Shown in pieces: positions 29,665 to 45,261 of a stretch of 64,000 nt of DNA. Origin of the DNA: Magnetococcales bacterium. GTDB lineage: Bacteria; Pseudomonadota; Magnetococcia; Magnetococcales; DC0425bin3. The notes under the pieces were generated by a model, which was given only the letters and a program-made list of their open reading frames with translations, had not been told where the DNA came from and ran no database searches. Position 1 is the first letter of the stretch; each line of letters starts with the position of its first letter. The stretch spans positions 43,160-107,159 of the forward strand of contig JADGCJ010000003.1 in the NCBI GenBank assembly GCA_015229045.1. The letters run 5' to 3'. A program made the translations under genes and the position numbers.

Positions 29665-29973
29665 TTACAGTTTGATCTCCACGTTGACACCGGCGGCCAG
29701 ATCAAGCTTCATCAGGGCATCCACCGTTTGGGGTGTCGGATTGACGATATCGATCAATCTCTTATGGGTCCGAATCTCAAACTGTTCGCGGGACTTCTTG
29801 TCGACGTGTGGCGAACGCAACACCGTGTACCGGTTGATTTTGGTGGGCAGGGGTATTGGCCCACGAATCTCGGCCCCGGTACGACGAGCCGTCTGTACGA
29901 TCTCTCCCGTAGACTGGTCAAGTATACGGTGATCGAATGCCTTCAACCGAATACGGATCTTCTGGTTTTCCAT
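29665..29973 (-). CDS. rpsJ: 30S ribosomal protein S10 (NusE)
   Basis: 102 residues: [19 protein letters not shown], then [20 protein letters not shown] and [21 protein letters not shown]10 acts in the 30S head and, as NusE, in antitermination and transcription-translation coupling through NusG. It is the first gene of the S10 operon. Confidence 0.98.
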   Translation of the reverse strand: MENQKIRIRLKAFDHRILDQSTGEIVQTARRTGAEIRGPIPLPTKINRYTVLRSPHVDKKSREQFEIRTHKRLIDIVNPTPQTVDALMKLDLAAGVNVEIKL

Positions 29974-30217
29974 CCAAATTCACTCCGCCTGGCTGCCCCG
30001 TGGTTTGGCCTTGTGGCTTCCCGCCGTGGACCAACCGAACGTTTATTCCATCTCAGATATGGCCTCAACACGCCTCGTTGCCCGTCACCAGGCCAGCACA
30101 GCGCATCGTCAACCGCAACGTACCCAAACCCTTCCCTGCACGACTCCCCGCCCTGACACCCGTTCAACACCAGGCCACCAGCACTCGGAGTCCAACTCCT
30201 GCAACACCTGCTCTCTC
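29974..30217 (-). other. non-coding spacer and probable S10 operon leader; tuf absent
   Basis: This 244-base spacer between fusA and rpsJ holds no convincing gene. The only open frame (92 codons) has no recognisable motif and overlaps rpsJ. In many proteobacteria tuf lies here; I find no remnant such as VDHGKT or the EF-Tu C-terminus. Small inverted repeats (for example GAGT-TGG-ACTC) are present, so it may act as the S10 leader. Confidence 0.5.
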
Positions 30218-32296
30218 TCAACCCTTCACTTTTGCGACAATTTCCTGCGCCACGCTCTCCGGCACCTGCTCGTAGTGATCAAACTGCATCGTATAAGTTG
30301 CACGACCCTGGGTCATGGAACGAATGTCCGTCGCGTAACCAAACATGCCCGCCAGGGGTACCATGGCGCGCACGATCTGCGCCGTCCCGATGGAGTCCAT
30401 CCCCTGAATCTGCCCACGCCGCGAGTTGAGATCGCCAATAATGTCACCCATATACTCCTCGGGCATCTCGACCTCGACTGCCATGACCGGCTCCAGAAGG
30501 ACTGGTCTGGCCTTTTCGCATCCAGACTTGAAACCCATGGAGGCCGCAACCTTGAAGGCCATTTCCGAGGAGTCTACCTCGTGGTACGAACCATCGTAGA
30601 GGGCCACACGGAGGTCCACCACCGGATAACCGGCCAACACACCGCTCTTCATGGCCTCTTCGATACCCTTCTGCACAGCCGGGATGTACTCGCGCGGCAC
30701 CACGCCACCACGAATCTCATCCAAGAATTCAAACCCGGCACCCGGCTCGTTGGGCTCGAGACGCAGCCACACATGGCCAAACTGCCCGCGACCACCGCTC
30801 TGCCGAATGAAACGTCCTTCGCTCTCGACAGTCTTGCTCAAGGTCTCACGGTAGGCCACCTGCGGCTTGCCGACGTTGGCGTCAACCTTGAACTCACGCT
30901 GCATGCGATCGACAAGGATTTCCAGGTGAAGCTCGCCCATGCCGGAGATGATGGTCTGATTCGTCTCGTGATCCACTTCCACTTTGAAAGAGGGATCCTC
31001 CTGCGCAAGGCGACCCAGAGCGATACCCATCTTTTCCTGGTCAGCCTTGGTTTTCGGCTCGATGGCGATATGAATGACAGGGTCCGGAAAAACCATCCGC
31101 TCCAGAACCACCGGCTTGTTGGCATCACACAACGTATCGCCGGTGGTGGTATACTTCAATCCGACCGCCGCCGCAATGTCCCCAGCGCGCACTTCGCTAA
31201 TATCTTCGCGCTTATTGGCATGCATGAGCAAAATACGACCAATCCGCTCTTTCTTGTCCTTGACCGAGTTCAGGACATACGAACCAGAGGAGAGGGTACC
31301 CGAGTAGACACGAAAGAAGGTCAACGTCCCCACAAAGGGGTCGGACATGATCTTGAAGGCCAAGGCCGAAAAGGGCTCAGAATCATCCGGTTTGCGCGTG
31401 ATGACATCTTCGGAGTCCATCTTGTGCCCTTGAACCTCAACCGTGTCAATGGGCGACGGAAAATAGTGGACAACCGAGTCCAGCAGGGGCTGAACCCCCT
31501 TATTCTTGAAGGCAGAGCCGCACAGGATGGGCACAAAGCTGTTGGCGATAACCCCTTTCCGGATACAGGCGATCAAATCCTCCTGGGATATCTCCTCACC
31601 CTCGAGGTACTTCTCCATGAGGGCATCATCCTGTTCCAGGGCGGTTTCAAGCAGCTTCAGACGCGCCTCTTCCACCGTTTCGGCCATCTCATCGGGAATG
31701 GGACCAACGACAAACTTTGCCCCCAGGGAGTCATCGTCGAAGAGCAGGGCCTCACGCGAAACCAGATCCACCATGCCACGGAATGTCTCCTCGACACCGA
31801 TGGGAAGCTGCAACGGCAGCGCCACCGCACCGAGGCGATCGCGGATCATCTGCACGACCCGATCAAAGTCCGCCCCCATGCGATCCATCTTGTTGATGAA
31901 AGCGACGCGGGGCACCTTGTAGCGATTAGCCTGCCGCCAAACCGTCTCCGACTGCGGCTGAACACCGCCCACGGCGCAAAACACGGCCACGGCACCATCG
32001 AGAACCCGCAGCGAACGCTCCACCTCAATGGTGAAATCCACGTGCCCCGGGGTATCGATGATATTGATCCGATTCTCTTTCCAAAAACAAGTGGTCGCAG
32101 CCGAGGTGATCGTGATCCCTCTCTCCTGTTCCTGCTCCATCCAGTCCATGGTCGCGGTGCCTTCATGCACCTCGCCCAGCTTGTGGGAGCGCCCAGTATA
32201 GTAGAGGATACGTTCCGTCACCGTTGTCTTGCCGGCATCGATGTGCGCCATAATGCCGATATTGCGCACTCTCGCAAGTGGTATTTCCCTCGCCAC
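30218..32296 (-). CDS. fusA: elongation factor G
   Basis: 692-residue translocase GTPase. G1 is HIDAGKTT near the N-terminus; [12 protein letters not shown] (switch), DTPGHVDF (G3) and NKMD (G4) follow. Domain IV has the loop region [14 protein letters not shown], and the C-terminal domain contains [20 protein letters not shown]. Length is normal. It lies after rpsG in the str operon but is not followed by tuf. Confidence 0.98.
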   Translation of the reverse strand: MAREIPLARVRNIGIMAHIDAGKTTVTERILYYTGRSHKLGEVHEGTATMDWMEQEQERGITITSAATTCFWKENRINIIDTPGHVDFTIEVERSLRVLDGAVAVFCAVGGVQPQSETVWRQANRYKVPRVAFINKMDRMGADFDRVVQMIRDRLGAVALPLQLPIGVEETFRGMVDLVSREALLFDDDSLGAKFVVGPIPDEMAETVEEARLKLLETALEQDDALMEKYLEGEEISQEDLIACIRKGVIANSFVPILCGSAFKNKGVQPLLDSVVHYFPSPIDTVEVQGHKMDSEDVITRKPDDSEPFSALAFKIMSDPFVGTLTFFRVYSGTLSSGSYVLNSVKDKKERIGRILLMHANKREDISEVRAGDIAAAVGLKYTTTGDTLCDANKPVVLERMVFPDPVIHIAIEPKTKADQEKMGIALGRLAQEDPSFKVEVDHETNQTIISGMGELHLEILVDRMQREFKVDANVGKPQVAYRETLSKTVESEGRFIRQSGGRGQFGHVWLRLEPNEPGAGFEFLDEIRGGVVPREYIPAVQKGIEEAMKSGVLAGYPVVDLRVALYDGSYHEVDSSEMAFKVAASMGFKSGCEKARPVLLEPVMAVEVEMPEEYMGDIIGDLNSRRGQIQGMDSIGTAQIVRAMVPLAGMFGYATDIRSMTQGRATYTMQFDHYEQVPESVAQEIVAKVKG

Positions 32297-32361
32297 TGCC
32301 CACCCCTGTCAAAGAACAAAATTTCAGGACGCGAACGCATCCCTCTCCAGGTTGATTTTCC

Positions 32362-32832
32362 TCACCACCGATAGTGGGCAAACACCTTGTTCGCTTCCGC
32401 CATACGATGGGTATCATCCCGTTTTTTAACTGTCGCCCCACGCCCTGCCGCAGCCTCGATCAGTTCGGCTGCAAGACGCTCGCGCATGGTCTTCTCGCCC
32501 CGTTTCCGGGCAAAACTGACCAACCAGCGAATCGCCAGGGTCTGGCGACGGCTCGGACGAACCTCCACCGGAACCTGGTAGGTGGCGCCGCCAACCCGCC
32601 GTGATCTCACCTCAACAGCCGGGCGGGCATTGTCTACCGCATCCTTGAAAATTTTCAAGGGATCTTCTTTCGCCCGTTCGCCAACGATGCCGAGTGCGCC
32701 GTAAAACAGACGCTCCGCAAGGGACTTCTTCCCATCTCGCATGAGACAGTTCATGAACTTGGTCACCAGTTTATCCCCGTAGACCGGGTCTGGCACGATT
32801 TCCCTTTTCGGAACCTCACGACGCCTGGACAT
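32362..32832 (-). CDS. rpsG: 30S ribosomal protein S7
   Basis: 156 residues starting [20 protein letters not shown]. It contains [20 protein letters not shown] and [21 protein letters not shown]7 organises the 3' major domain of 16S rRNA and represses the str operon in E. coli. It is separated from rpsL by a 113-base spacer with a palindromic element. Confidence 0.98.
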   Translation of the reverse strand: MSRRREVPKREIVPDPVYGDKLVTKFMNCLMRDGKKSLAERLFYGALGIVGERAKEDPLKIFKDAVDNARPAVEVRSRRVGGATYQVPVEVRPSRRQTLAIRWLVSFARKRGEKTMRERLAAELIEAAAGRGATVKKRDDTHRMAEANKVFAHYRW

Positions 32833-32894
32833 CCAGTTGACTCCCCTGCTGACAAATATCGTCTTGACCTTCTACAGCCCATCCCACCGCGAAT

Positions 32895-32938
32895 GTCGCA
32901 CAGCGACTCCCACGACCGGAGGGAGACCTCCCCCATCC
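32895..32938 (-). repeat. two-hairpin palindromic intergenic element, copy C (rpsL-rpsG)
   Basis: In transcript orientation (minus strand) a hairpin with GGGGGAGGTCTCCC at its centre (32938-32918) is followed by GTCGC-TGT-GCGAC (32907-32895). Copy A after nirS has the same order and an AATCGC-TGT-GCGATT second stem: the loop is conserved and the base pairs are changed. It lies between rpsL and rpsG, at the place where S7 binds its own mRNA in E. coli, so a regulatory role is possible. Confidence 0.55.
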
Positions 32939-32945
32939 AGGAAGG

Positions 32946-33317
32946 CTACTTGGGCTTCTTGGCCCCATACTTGGACCGCCCCTGCTTCCGATCCTTGACA
33001 CCCTGCGTATCCAACGTGCCGCGCAGAATATGGTAGCGAACACCTGGCAGATCCTTGACGCGCCCGCCGCGAATCAACACCACGGCATGCTCTTGCAGAT
33101 TATGGCTCTCCCCGGGGATGTAGGCCGTCACTTCATGGCCGTTGGTCAGGCGTACCCGCGCCACCTTGCGCAAAGCGGAGTTGGGCTTCTTGGGGGTCGT
33201 CGTATAGACCCTGGTACATACCCCGCGCTTTTGTGGACAGCTCTGCATGGCAGGAACATTGTTCTTCCTGCTCTGTGGCCGACGCCCGTTACGCAGCAGT
33301 TGATTGACGGTTGGCAT
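32946..33317 (-). CDS. rpsL: 30S ribosomal protein S12
   Basis: 123 residues from the ATG at 33317: [18 protein letters not shown], then [20 protein letters not shown] (the decoding-centre loop in its usual streptomycin-sensitive form), [20 protein letters not shown] and [14 protein letters not shown] longer frame to 33353 adds 12 non-homologous residues. It is the first gene of the str operon, with a promoter about 60 bases upstream. Confidence 0.98.
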   Translation of the reverse strand: MPTVNQLLRNGRRPQSRKNNVPAMQSCPQKRGVCTRVYTTTPKKPNSALRKVARVRLTNGHEVTAYIPGESHNLQEHAVVLIRGGRVKDLPGVRYHILRGTLDTQGVKDRKQGRSKYGAKKPK

Positions 33318-33377
33318 ATCTGAGAACACTCCCACCTTTGTTACGAACGACAAATCCCCGAGCCAGGGAAACCCATT

Positions 33378-33405
33378 AAAATAAGCTTTTGTCCGCGAAA
33401 GTCAA
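33378..33405 (-). promoter_or_regulatory. sigma-70 promoter of the str operon (rpsL)
   Basis: On the minus strand -35 TTGACT (33405-33400) and -10 TATTTT (33383-33378) are 16 bases apart, about 60 bases before the rpsL ATG. A poly-T stretch (minus strand) just upstream follows a short CCGGC/GCCGG stem at the end of rpoC, so termination and re-initiation may occur in this spacer. Confidence 0.65.
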
Positions 33406-33438
33406 CCACCTTTTTTAAAAAAAACGACACCGGCCTTT

Positions 33439-36400
33439 TCACTCCTTGCCGGCGGGGGTTTCAGCCCCCTTTTCCTTCTTGCGCAGGTGGACTTTCATCA
33501 GTCCGGCAGAGCGTCCTGTCCCAGCCGGTATCAAACGTCCGACGATGACATTTTCCTTCAAACCATTCAGGGTATCGGCCCGCCCCGATATCGAGGCCTC
33601 GGTCAGCACCCGCGTGGTCTCCTGGAAAGAGGCCGCCGAAATGAACGATGGCGTCGACAACGAGGCCTTGGTGATCCCCAACAACAGCGGGAACGACGTC
33701 GCCACGCGACCCGACCGGGTGGTCACCTTGGCATTCTCCCGATCAAATTCGCTCTTTTCCACCGATTCACCGGCGACGAACGTGGTATCCCCCGGATCGA
33801 CTATGGCCACCTTTTGCAGCATCTGGCGCACAATCACTTCGATGTGCTTATCGTTGATGCGCACCCCTTGCAGCCGGTAAACCTCCTGGATCTCGTTCAC
33901 CATGAAGCGGCACAACTCCTCCAGCCCCAGAATCTTGAGAATATCCTGCGGCACCGGCGACCCTTCCATGAGGGGTTCGCCGCGTCGTACATAGTCACCC
34001 TCGTTGACAGCGAGCTGTTTTCCCTTGGGCAGCATGTACTCCCGGGGGTCACCCACCTCCGCCGTGACGATAACCCGGCGTTTTCCTTTCAAATCCTTGC
34101 CAAAGGAGACCACCCCCTCGTTCTCCGAAATGATGGCGTACTCCTTGGGCTTGCGCGCCTCGAACAGCTCCACCACCCGAGGCAAACCGCCGGTGATGTC
34201 GCGTGTCTTGGAAGTTTGCCGGGGAACCTTGGCAATGATGTCACCGGCCATGACATGATCCCCCTCCAGGGCCATGATCACCGCCCCCACCGGCAGGAAA
34301 TAACGCACCTCCGCGCCGTTGGGCATGACCAGGGTCTCGCCCGTCTCTGGATGCTTCAGCGTCAGGCGGGGACGCATATCGGTCTTGCGTCCCTGACTCT
34401 TCCAGTCGGTCACCTCGCGGGAACTCAGGCCCGTGGTCTCATCGATGGTCTCCCGGAGGGTATGATTCTCCACCAGGTCGCCAAATTTGATGATACCCTC
34501 GATTTCCGTGATGATCGGCGACGAGAAGGGATCCCACTCGGCAAAGGTCTGCCCTTTGTCGACGCGCTGGCCATCGCCCACCATCAGACGACACCCATAG
34601 GGAACACGATGCCGCTCTCTCTCCCGACCCAGTTCCAACTCGGGCACCACCACATCGCTGGTGCTTTCGACCCCATCGACGGGGCGCACCTCGTGGATGG
34701 AGACCTCGCCGTTGCGGGAGAGAACCACATAGCGCCCGTTACGATCCTGCACCGTGACGAGGTTATGAAAACGGGAAATACCTCCGTGGAGTGAATCCAG
34801 GGAGGATTGTTCCACTTTCCGCGACGCCGTACCACCGATGTGGAACGTGCGCATGGTCAACTGGGTACCCGGCTCGCCGATACTCTGCGCGGCGATGACC
34901 CCGACCGCCTCGCCAATGGTCACCTTCGACCCGCGTGCCAGATCGCGTCCATAACATTTGACGCACACCCCACGCTCGGTGGCGCAGGTCAGGGGCGAGC
35001 GGATCTTGATCGACTCGACGTTTGAATTTTCAATCCGTTCCACATCATCTTCGTCGAGAATCTTGCCGCGCGGGGCCAGGGTCTCGTCCGTGATGGGATC
35101 CACCACATCTTCCAGGGGAGTACGTCCCAACACACGATCGGCCAGGAGTTCCACCACGTCGTTGCCCTCCAGGAGGGCCGTCGCCGTCAACCCTTCGCTG
35201 GTTCCGCAATCCTCTTCCCGCACGATACAATCCTGGGCGACATCCACCAGACGCCGGGTCAGATAGCCGGAGTTGGCCGTCTTGAGGGCGGTGTCAGCCA
35301 AACCCTTGCGGGCACCGTGGGTGGAAATAAAGTACTGCAACACCGTCAACCCCTCACGAAAGTTGGCCGTGATTGGGGCTTCGATAATTTCGCCGGAGGG
35401 CTTGGCCATCAAACCGCGCATGCCGGCCAGCTGCCGAATCTGGGCCGCCGAACCTCGTGCGCCGGAGTTGGCCATCATGAAAATGGAGTTGAAAGAGAGC
35501 TGCTCCCGACCTGCATCCAGGGTTTCAGACGAAATACCCTTCATCATTTCGTCGGCGACCCGCTCCGTGCAGTGCGACCAGATATCGATCACTTTGTTGT
35601 ACTTTTCGCCCTCGGTGATCAACCCCTCGATGTACTGCCGCTCGATCTCCTTGACCTTCTCCTGCGAGTCCTCCACCAGCGCCCGCTTGCTCTTCGGAAT
35701 CACCATGTCATCCTTGCCGAAGGAGATACCGGCGCGGGCGGCAAAACCAAAGCCCACCGTCATCAGCCGGTCGGCAAAGATCACCGTCTCCTTGGTCCCG
35801 CAGTTGCGGTAGACCACATCGATCAGCTTGGCAACCTCTTTTTTGGTGAGCAGGCGATTGACCAGGTCAAAGGGGATCAGCTCGGGGAGAATCTCCGTCA
35901 GCAAAATCCGCCCCACCGTCGTTTTCTGGCGCACCCCCCGGTAGCGACACATGATGGAGGCATGCAGACCGATCGCGCTCGAATCATAGGCCTGGCGCAC
36001 CTCCAGAGGCGAGGAAAAGATCATCCCCTCACCCAGGACGTTCACCCGCTCCGAGGTCATGTAGTACAGGCCCAGAATGATATCCTGGGTCGGCACGATG
36101 ATGGGCTTGCCATTGGCAGGCGAGAGAATGTTGTTGGTCGACATCATCAACACCCGCGCCTCAATCTGTGCTTCGATGGAGAGGGGCACATGCACGGCCA
36201 TCTGGTCGCCGTCAAAGTCGGCATTGAAGGCCGTACACACCAGCGGATGCAACTGAATGGCCTTGCCCTCGATCAATTTGGGTTCAAAGGCCTGAATGCC
36301 GAGCCGATGCAGGGTTGGCGCCCGGTTGAGCATGACGGGATGCTCGCGAATCACCTCTTCCAGAATGTCCCAAACCTCACTTTTTTCTTTCTCAACCATG

Positions 36401-37599
36401 CGCTTGGCCGCCTTGATGGTGGTGGCCAGCCCCCGCTCTTCGAGGCGGTTGTAGATGAAGGGTTTGAACAGTTCCAGGGCCATCTTTTTGGGCAAGCCGC
36501 ACTCATGCAGCTTGAGATCCGGACCCACCACGATCACCGACCGCCCCGAGTAGTCCACCCGCTTGCCGAGCAGATTGAGGCGAAAACGCCCTTGTTTCCC
36601 CTTCAACATCTCTGAAAGGGACTTCAGGGGGCGCTTGTTGGTGCCGGTGATGACCCGACCCCGCCTGCCGTTGTCGAACAGGGCATCGACCGACTCCTGC
36701 AACATGCGCTTTTCGTTGCGAATGATAATGTCGGGAGCCTTCAGTTCAAAGAGGCGCTTGAGGCGGTTGTTGCGGTTGATCACCCGCCGATAGAGGTCAT
36801 TCAGGTCGGAGGTGGCAAAGCGCCCGCCATCCAGAGGCACCAGGGGACGCAGTTCCGGCGGAATCACCGGGATGGTCTCCAGGATCATCCACTCCGGGCG
36901 ATTGCCCGACTCCTGGAACGACTCCAGGGTGTGCAGACGCTTGACAATCTTTTTCCGCCGCGCTTCGGAGTTGGTCGCTGCCAGTTCATCGCGCAGACGG
37001 ATGATCTCTTCGTCAATCTTCAAGCGGGAGAGCATCTCGCGGATCGCTTCCGCCCCGATGCCGGCGGTGAATTCATCGCCGTATTCATCCTGCATCTGGT
37101 TCAGACGATCCTCAGTGAGCAAATCCCCTTTTTTCAGAGGGGTCATGCCCGGCTCCAGGATGACAAAATTCTCGAAATAGAGAACCCGTTCCAGATCCTT
37201 GAGGGTCATATCGAGGAGCAGACCGATCCGGCTGGGCAGCGACTTCAGGAACCAGATATGCGCCACCGGCGAGGCCAGTTCAATGTGTCCCATCCGCTCG
37301 CGGCGCACCTTGGACTGGATCACCTCCACGCCGCACTTTTCGCACACCACACCCCGGTGTTTCAGGCGCTTGTACTTGCCGCAAAGGCACTCATAGTCCT
37401 TGACCGGACCGAATATTTTGGCGCAAAAGAGGCCATCCCGTTCCGGCTTGAAGGTTCGGTAGTTGATCGTCTCGGGTTTTTTGACTTCGCCGAACGACCA
37501 GGAACGAATCTTCTCCGGCGAGGCGATGGATATCTTGATGCCATCGAAGCTCTGGCCCAACACCGGACGGGAAAAGAGTTTGAACAGATTTTGATTCAA
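33439..37599 (-). CDS. rpoC: RNA polymerase subunit beta prime
   Basis: 1386 residues. An N-terminal zinc finger contains CLCGKYKR and CEKCGVEV. The catalytic Mg-binding NADFDGDQ lies near residue 460, with the bridge-helix/trigger-loop region in the second half. The second zinc site has [13 protein letters not shown]. The tail is lysine-rich. Length is typical of proteobacteria without large insertions. It follows rpoB after a 76-base gap. Confidence 0.98.
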   Translation of the reverse strand: MNQNLFKLFSRPVLGQSFDGIKISIASPEKIRSWSFGEVKKPETINYRTFKPERDGLFCAKIFGPVKDYECLCGKYKRLKHRGVVCEKCGVEVIQSKVRRERMGHIELASPVAHIWFLKSLPSRIGLLLDMTLKDLERVLYFENFVILEPGMTPLKKGDLLTEDRLNQMQDEYGDEFTAGIGAEAIREMLSRLKIDEEIIRLRDELAATNSEARRKKIVKRLHTLESFQESGNRPEWMILETIPVIPPELRPLVPLDGGRFATSDLNDLYRRVINRNNRLKRLFELKAPDIIIRNEKRMLQESVDALFDNGRRGRVITGTNKRPLKSLSEMLKGKQGRFRLNLLGKRVDYSGRSVIVVGPDLKLHECGLPKKMALELFKPFIYNRLEERGLATTIKAAKRMVEKEKSEVWDILEEVIREHPVMLNRAPTLHRLGIQAFEPKLIEGKAIQLHPLVCTAFNADFDGDQMAVHVPLSIEAQIEARVLMMSTNNILSPANGKPIIVPTQDIILGLYYMTSERVNVLGEGMIFSSPLEVRQAYDSSAIGLHASIMCRYRGVRQKTTVGRILLTEILPELIPFDLVNRLLTKKEVAKLIDVVYRNCGTKETVIFADRLMTVGFGFAARAGISFGKDDMVIPKSKRALVEDSQEKVKEIERQYIEGLITEGEKYNKVIDIWSHCTERVADEMMKGISSETLDAGREQLSFNSIFMMANSGARGSAAQIRQLAGMRGLMAKPSGEIIEAPITANFREGLTVLQYFISTHGARKGLADTALKTANSGYLTRRLVDVAQDCIVREEDCGTSEGLTATALLEGNDVVELLADRVLGRTPLEDVVDPITDETLAPRGKILDEDDVERIENSNVESIKIRSPLTCATERGVCVKCYGRDLARGSKVTIGEAVGVIAAQSIGEPGTQLTMRTFHIGGTASRKVEQSSLDSLHGGISRFHNLVTVQDRNGRYVVLSRNGEVSIHEVRPVDGVESTSDVVVPELELGRERERHRVPYGCRLMVGDGQRVDKGQTFAEWDPFSSPIITEIEGIIKFGDLVENHTLRETIDETTGLSSREVTDWKSQGRKTDMRPRLTLKHPETGETLVMPNGAEVRYFLPVGAVIMALEGDHVMAGDIIAKVPRQTSKTRDITGGLPRVVELFEARKPKEYAIISENEGVVSFGKDLKGKRRVIVTAEVGDPREYMLPKGKQLAVNEGDYVRRGEPLMEGSPVPQDILKILGLEELCRFMVNEIQEVYRLQGVRINDKHIEVIVRQMLQKVAIVDPGDTTFVAGESVEKSEFDRENAKVTTRSGRVATSFPLLLGITKASLSTPSFISAASFQETTRVLTEASISGRADTLNGLKENVIVGRLIPAGTGRSAGLMKVHLRKKEKGAETPAGKE

Positions 37600-37675
37600 C
37601 TGACGCCTCCGGTCGATCTGCGCGGGTTGACCTTATCCCACCGAACCCCTCTGGGGAGTCGCGAGCGAACAGGGA

Positions 37676-41764
<4,089 letters not shown>

Positions 41765-41918
41765 CGGATTTCCTCTGCCGCCTTTGGAAATGGGTCAGGC
41801 CCGCACCCGTTGTGGAACCGGAGTCTCTACCCTCTTCCGGTACAACGCCGCACCTGTCGTGCATGCTTCACAACCACTTGATGCGTACAGCCGCCGAGTC
41901 GATGTGTGGCAACCTGGC

Positions 41919-41945
41919 CCGGGAGGGAGTTATCACCCCACCCGG
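41919..41945 (-). other. GC-rich hairpin in the rplL-rpoB spacer
   Basis: On the minus strand CCGGG...CCCGG encloses GGGGTGATAACTCCC. The layout resembles the first hairpin of the two-hairpin elements at 2034, 32918 and 53429. In E. coli this spacer holds a partial terminator and an RNase III site that set the ratio of L7/L12 to polymerase subunits; the same role is inferred here. The rest of the 214-base spacer (41765-41978) shows no gene. Confidence 0.45.
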
Positions 41946-41978
41946 ACACAGACCTACGGAAGGAGGGGCTGCCAAAAC

Positions 41979-42362
41979 CTATTTGAGTTCAACCTTGGCA
42001 CCCGACTCTTCCAGCTCCTTCTTGAACTTCTCGGCCTCTTCCTTGCTGACCCCTTCCTTCACAACCTTGGGGGCACCTTCCACGAGATCCTTGGCTTCCT
42101 TGAGGCCCAGGCCGGTAATGGCGCGGACAGCCTTGATCACGTGAATTTTCTTTTCACCGGCATCGGCGAGGATCACGTCAAAGGCTGTTTTTTCTTCCAC
42201 GGGTGCCGCAGCTGCCGCACCACCGCCAACCGCTGCAACGGCCACCGCCGCCGGCGCTGCCGAAACGCCAAACTTGGTCTCCAGGGCCTTCACCAACTCG
42301 GACAGTTCGAGAACCGTCATTTTTTCAATTTCTGCAATCAGATCTTCACGAGACAGGGCCAT
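41979..42362 (-). CDS. rplL: 50S ribosomal protein L7/L12
   Basis: 127 residues. The N-terminal dimerisation helices ([20 protein letters not shown]), the Ala/Val hinge ([20 protein letters not shown]) and the C-terminal factor-binding domain ([20 protein letters not shown] and [15 protein letters not shown]) are clear. It is the multi-copy stalk protein. It follows rplJ by about 63 bases. Confidence 0.98.
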   Translation of the reverse strand: MALSREDLIAEIEKMTVLELSELVKALETKFGVSAAPAAVAVAAVGGGAAAAAPVEEKTAFDVILADAGEKKIHVIKAVRAITGLGLKEAKDLVEGAPKVVKEGVSKEEAEKFKKELEESGAKVELK

Positions 42363-42425
42363 ATCTAACTCCTGAGTCTATTCAACACAATGTCGTTTAC
42401 AGGGACCGGATTTCCACGCAGGATG

Positions 42426-42950
42426 TCAGGCCGCCTGTTCTTCTTTCTGTTTTTGGATCTGGGCCAGGACACGCACCAGGCTTCCGGGCACGGCCGCCAG
42501 CACCCCGACAAACCCCTGGATCGGGGAGTTCAAGGACCCGAGCATCCGCGCCAGCAGGACTTCCCGCGACGGCAGCTTGGCCAGGGCGGTGATCCCCTTG
42601 GCATCGACGAGCTTGCCATCCAGGACACCACCCACGATTTGCAGATTGGGATGATCCTTGGCGAAGTCGTCCAGTGCCTTGGCCGGGGCCACGGGATCCA
42701 TGGAGGTGGCCAGGCTGGTCGGACCCGTCAACAGGGCGTCGAGACCTTCAAAGGGGGTTCCTTGTGCGGCACGTTTGGCCAGGGTATTTTTGACCACCCT
42801 GAACTCGCTTCCCGACTCGCGGATCTTGCGGCGCAGCTCCGTCATTTCACCCACGGTCATGCCGCGATAGTGGGCAACGACAGCCACCCTGGAGCGTCCC
42901 AGGCTGGCGCGAACATCATCGATGACCTGACTTTTTTCCTCCCGATTCAC
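42426..42950 (-). CDS. rplJ: 50S ribosomal protein L10
   Basis: 174 residues from a GTG at 42950 that has a perfect AAGGAGG ribosome site. It contains VAVVAHYRGMTVGEMTELRR, EFRVVKNTLAKRAAQGTPFE and a C-terminal alanine-rich helix that binds L12 dimers. A longer frame to 42995 runs through the ribosome site. L10 and L12 together normally repress their own leader. Confidence 0.96.
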   Translation of the reverse strand: MNREEKSQVIDDVRASLGRSRVAVVAHYRGMTVGEMTELRRKIRESGSEFRVVKNTLAKRAAQGTPFEGLDALLTGPTSLATSMDPVAPAKALDDFAKDHPNLQIVGGVLDGKLVDAKGITALAKLPSREVLLARMLGSLNSPIQGFVGVLAAVPGSLVRVLAQIQKQKEEQAA

Positions 42951-43121
42951 GCTGATCTCCTCCTTTTGGCTCCCTCCCGGGTTGCATCCGTCCACGCAAA
43001 AGGCGCCTGGGGCCTGAGGTCCCTTTTGTCTCGGCAGGTCGACTGTCGTTTACGGATTCCGCCAGGGAACCCCACCTGCTGTCTTGGACTGAAAAATTAA
43101 ACCTGCTTCATGGCGGATACC
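42951..43121 (-). promoter_or_regulatory. probable L10 leader region upstream of rplJ
   Basis: This 171-base spacer between rplA and rplJ is where the conserved L10 leader RNA (bound by L10-L12) usually lies. It is GC-rich with several pairable segments, such as GGGACCTCAGGCCCC, close to the AAGGAGG site of rplJ. I infer the leader mainly from position; I cannot fold it reliably by eye. Confidence 0.45.
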
Positions 43122-43814
43122 CTACGCCAGGGAGTGGGGATCAACCTTCACGCCCACGCCCATGGTGGTACACACGGAGATTTTCTTGATGAAGGTTCCC
43201 TTGATGGAGGAGGGACGCATTTTCTGGATGGTCTCCACCATGACCTTGATATTGTCCACCAACTTATCGGCCGTGAAGGAGGCCTTGCCGATGCCTGCGT
43301 GGAGAATACCGGCCTTCTCCACGCGGAAGGCCACCTGACCACCCTTGATTTCGCGAATGATTTTGGCGACATCGAAGGTGACGGTGCCCAGTTTGGGGTT
43401 GGGCATCAAGCCGCGCGGCCCCAAAACCTTGCCCAGACGTCCCACCACACCCATGACATCGGGGCAGGCGACGGTCCGGTCAAAATCGGTCCACCCTCCC
43501 TGGATTTTCTCCACCAGGTCATCGGAGCCGGCATAATCGGCCCCGGCAGCCAGGGCCTCGGCCACCTTGTCCCCTTTGGCAAAGACGAGGACGCGCACCG
43601 TCTTGCCGGTGCCATGCGGCAGAATGGCCGTACCACGAATCATCTGGTCGGCATGGCGGGGATCCACACCCAGGTTGAGGGCGATCTCCACCGTCTCATC
43701 AAACTTGGCCGTGGCGCCCTCCTTCAGGAGTCCCACGGCCTCGGCCAGCGGGTAGGCGTTGCTGCGATCCACCTTGTCAAAGATTTTTTCCAACCGTTTG
43801 CCGCGTCGCGCCAT
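43122..43814 (-). CDS. rplA: 50S ribosomal protein L1
   Basis: 231 residues from the ATG at 43814, preceded by GAGGAAAGAG. It contains [55 protein letters not shown] and [21 protein letters not shown]1 forms the mobile L1 stalk. It follows rplK closely. Confidence 0.97.
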   Translation of the reverse strand: MARRGKRLEKIFDKVDRSNAYPLAEAVGLLKEGATAKFDETVEIALNLGVDPRHADQMIRGTAILPHGTGKTVRVLVFAKGDKVAEALAAGADYAGSDDLVEKIQGGWTDFDRTVACPDVMGVVGRLGKVLGPRGLMPNPKLGTVTFDVAKIIREIKGGQVAFRVEKAGILHAGIGKASFTADKLVDNIKVMVETIQKMRPSSIKGTFIKKISVCTTMGVGVKVDPHSLA

Positions 43815-43825
43815 GGTCTCTTTCC

Positions 43826-44257
43826 TCACTCAACGATCTGCAGGCCCATGGAGCGGGCGGAGCCGGCGATGGTCCGCTTGGCTCCCTCCAGATCCTTGGC
43901 GTTCATGTCTGACATTTTGGACTTGGCGATCTCTTCGATCTGGGCCCAGGTCACCTTGCCGGCCAGCGGGGGGCGTCCTGGTGTGGCCGATCCCTTCTCC
44001 ACACCCGCGACCTTCTTCAAAAAATAGGCAGCCGGTGGCGTCCGCAGCTCGAAGGTGAAGGTACGATCCTGAAAAACCGTAATCACCACCGGGATCGGAG
44101 TATTTGGCTCCATGCCCTGTGTCCGGGCATTGAAGGTTTTGCAAAACTCCATGATGTTCAGCCCGTGTTGGCCCAGGGCTGGACCCACTGGCGGACTCGG
44201 CTTGGCGGCCCCCGACGGAACCTCCAATTTAATGTAGGCCGTGATCTTCTTTCCCAT
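43826..44257 (-). CDS. rplK: 50S ribosomal protein L11
   Basis: 143 residues: [60 protein letters not shown] and the C-terminal [21 protein letters not shown]11 forms the GTPase-associated centre and is the target of PrmA methylation and of stringent signalling through RelA. It follows nusG by 9 bases. Confidence 0.98.
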   Translation of the reverse strand: MGKKITAYIKLEVPSGAAKPSPPVGPALGQHGLNIMEFCKTFNARTQGMEPNTPIPVVITVFQDRTFTFELRTPPAAYFLKKVAGVEKGSATPGRPPLAGKVTWAQIEEIAKSKMSDMNAKDLEGAKRTIAGSARSMGLQIVE

Positions 44258-44266
44258 GATAGTTCC

Positions 44267-44797
44267 CTACAATTTCTCGACCTGGACAAATTCCAATTCC
44301 ACCGGGGTGGCACGACCAAAGATGCTGACGGACACCTTCAACCGGGTCTTGTCTTCGTCCACCTCCTCAACGACCCCGTTGAAGGAGACAAACGGACCAT
44401 CCACCACGCGCACACTCTCGCCCACCGAAAATTGCACCTTCGGTTTGGGCTTTTCCATACCATCCTCAACCTGCCGCAAAATCTTGTCGACTTCACGGTC
44501 GCTCAACGCCTGCGGACGGCCTCCACCACCCAGAAACCCCGTCACCTTGGGAATCTCGTTGACCATATGCCAGGTCTCGTCGTTCAACTCCATGCGGACC
44601 AGGACGTAGCCCGGGAAAAATTTCCGCTCGGAAGTCACCTTCTTGCCCTTGCGCAGTTCGACAACATCCTCCGACGGAACCAGGATTTCATCGAACATGT
44701 GCGCCCGACCAGTCAGACGAATACGCTCCTCCAGGGCCTGTTTGACCTTCTTTTCAAACCCGGAGTAGGCATGGATGACGTACCACTTCTTGGCCAT
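44267..44797 (-). CDS. nusG: transcription antitermination factor NusG
   Basis: 176 residues from the ATG at 44797: KKWYVIHAYSGFEKKVKQAL opens the NGN domain, FFPGYVLVRMELNDETWHMV follows, and the C-terminal KOW domain has GESVRVVDGPFVSFNGVVEE. NusG links RNA polymerase with S10 and Rho. A frame extended to 44851 adds 18 non-family residues. It follows secE. Confidence 0.97.
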   Translation of the reverse strand: MAKKWYVIHAYSGFEKKVKQALEERIRLTGRAHMFDEILVPSEDVVELRKGKKVTSERKFFPGYVLVRMELNDETWHMVNEIPKVTGFLGGGGRPQALSDREVDKILRQVEDGMEKPKPKVQFSVGESVRVVDGPFVSFNGVVEEVDEDKTRLKVSVSIFGRATPVELEFVQVEKL

Positions 44798-44863
44798 GAA
44801 TGACTCTTGACGACTCTCTCTGTTCTGCAATCGACCCTTGAGATCGACCAATCCGAACGGCCT

Positions 44864-45055
44864 TCAGCCAACGACCAGACGCACCAAAAGCGACAAAACG
44901 CTGTCAATCAACCACAAAAACAGGGAGACCAGAAAAACCATGGCCAACACGAGAATGGTGGTATTACTGGTGTCCTTCCGGGTGGGCCAAACCACCTTTC
45001 GCAACTCGTTGCGGACATCGGAAAGATACTGTTTGACCTCAGATACTTGAATCAT
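44864..45055 (-). CDS. secE: preprotein translocase subunit SecE
   Basis: 63 residues, the short single-transmembrane form. The amphipathic motif LRKVVWPTRKDT is followed by the membrane segment (about 33-57). SecE clamps SecY. It is placed between tRNA-Trp and nusG, the classical order. Confidence 0.95.
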   Translation of the reverse strand: MIQVSEVKQYLSDVRNELRKVVWPTRKDTSNTTILVLAMVFLVSLFLWLIDSVLSLLVRLVVG

Positions 45056-45140
45056 GTCAGATCGACTTTTCCTTGAGGAAGCTGGCAGAGAACCGCCGGT
45101 CTCCTTACCCGCGCCGGGTGGTGTACGGGCGTTGCCTTAT

Positions 45141-45216
45141 TGGCAGGACAGGAGGGACTCGAACCCCCAACCGCCGGTTTTGGAGACCGATGCTCTACCA
45201 CTTGAGCTACTGTCCT
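45141..45216 (-). tRNA. tRNA-Trp (CCA)
   Basis: 76-base minus-strand cloverleaf: acceptor AGGACAG/CTGTCCT, D-arm AGCTCAAGTGGTAGAGC, anticodon loop CTCCAAA with CCA, T-arm GGTTCGAGTCC and an encoded 3' CCA. It lies between rpmG and secE, a linkage common in proteobacteria. Confidence 0.97.
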
Positions 45217-45261
45217 TCGCAAACGACGCCACTCCCTGTTGCACCCCTGAAACAGGACAGT

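Noticed and set aside
29943..30221. Possible tuf remnant or small gene between fusA and rpsJ
   Set aside because: The translated frame shows none of the EF-Tu motifs and overlaps the rpsJ coding region.
30005..32374. 789-codon + strand frame opposite fusA
   Set aside because: Antisense shadow of a highly conserved gene, no family motif and no ribosome site.
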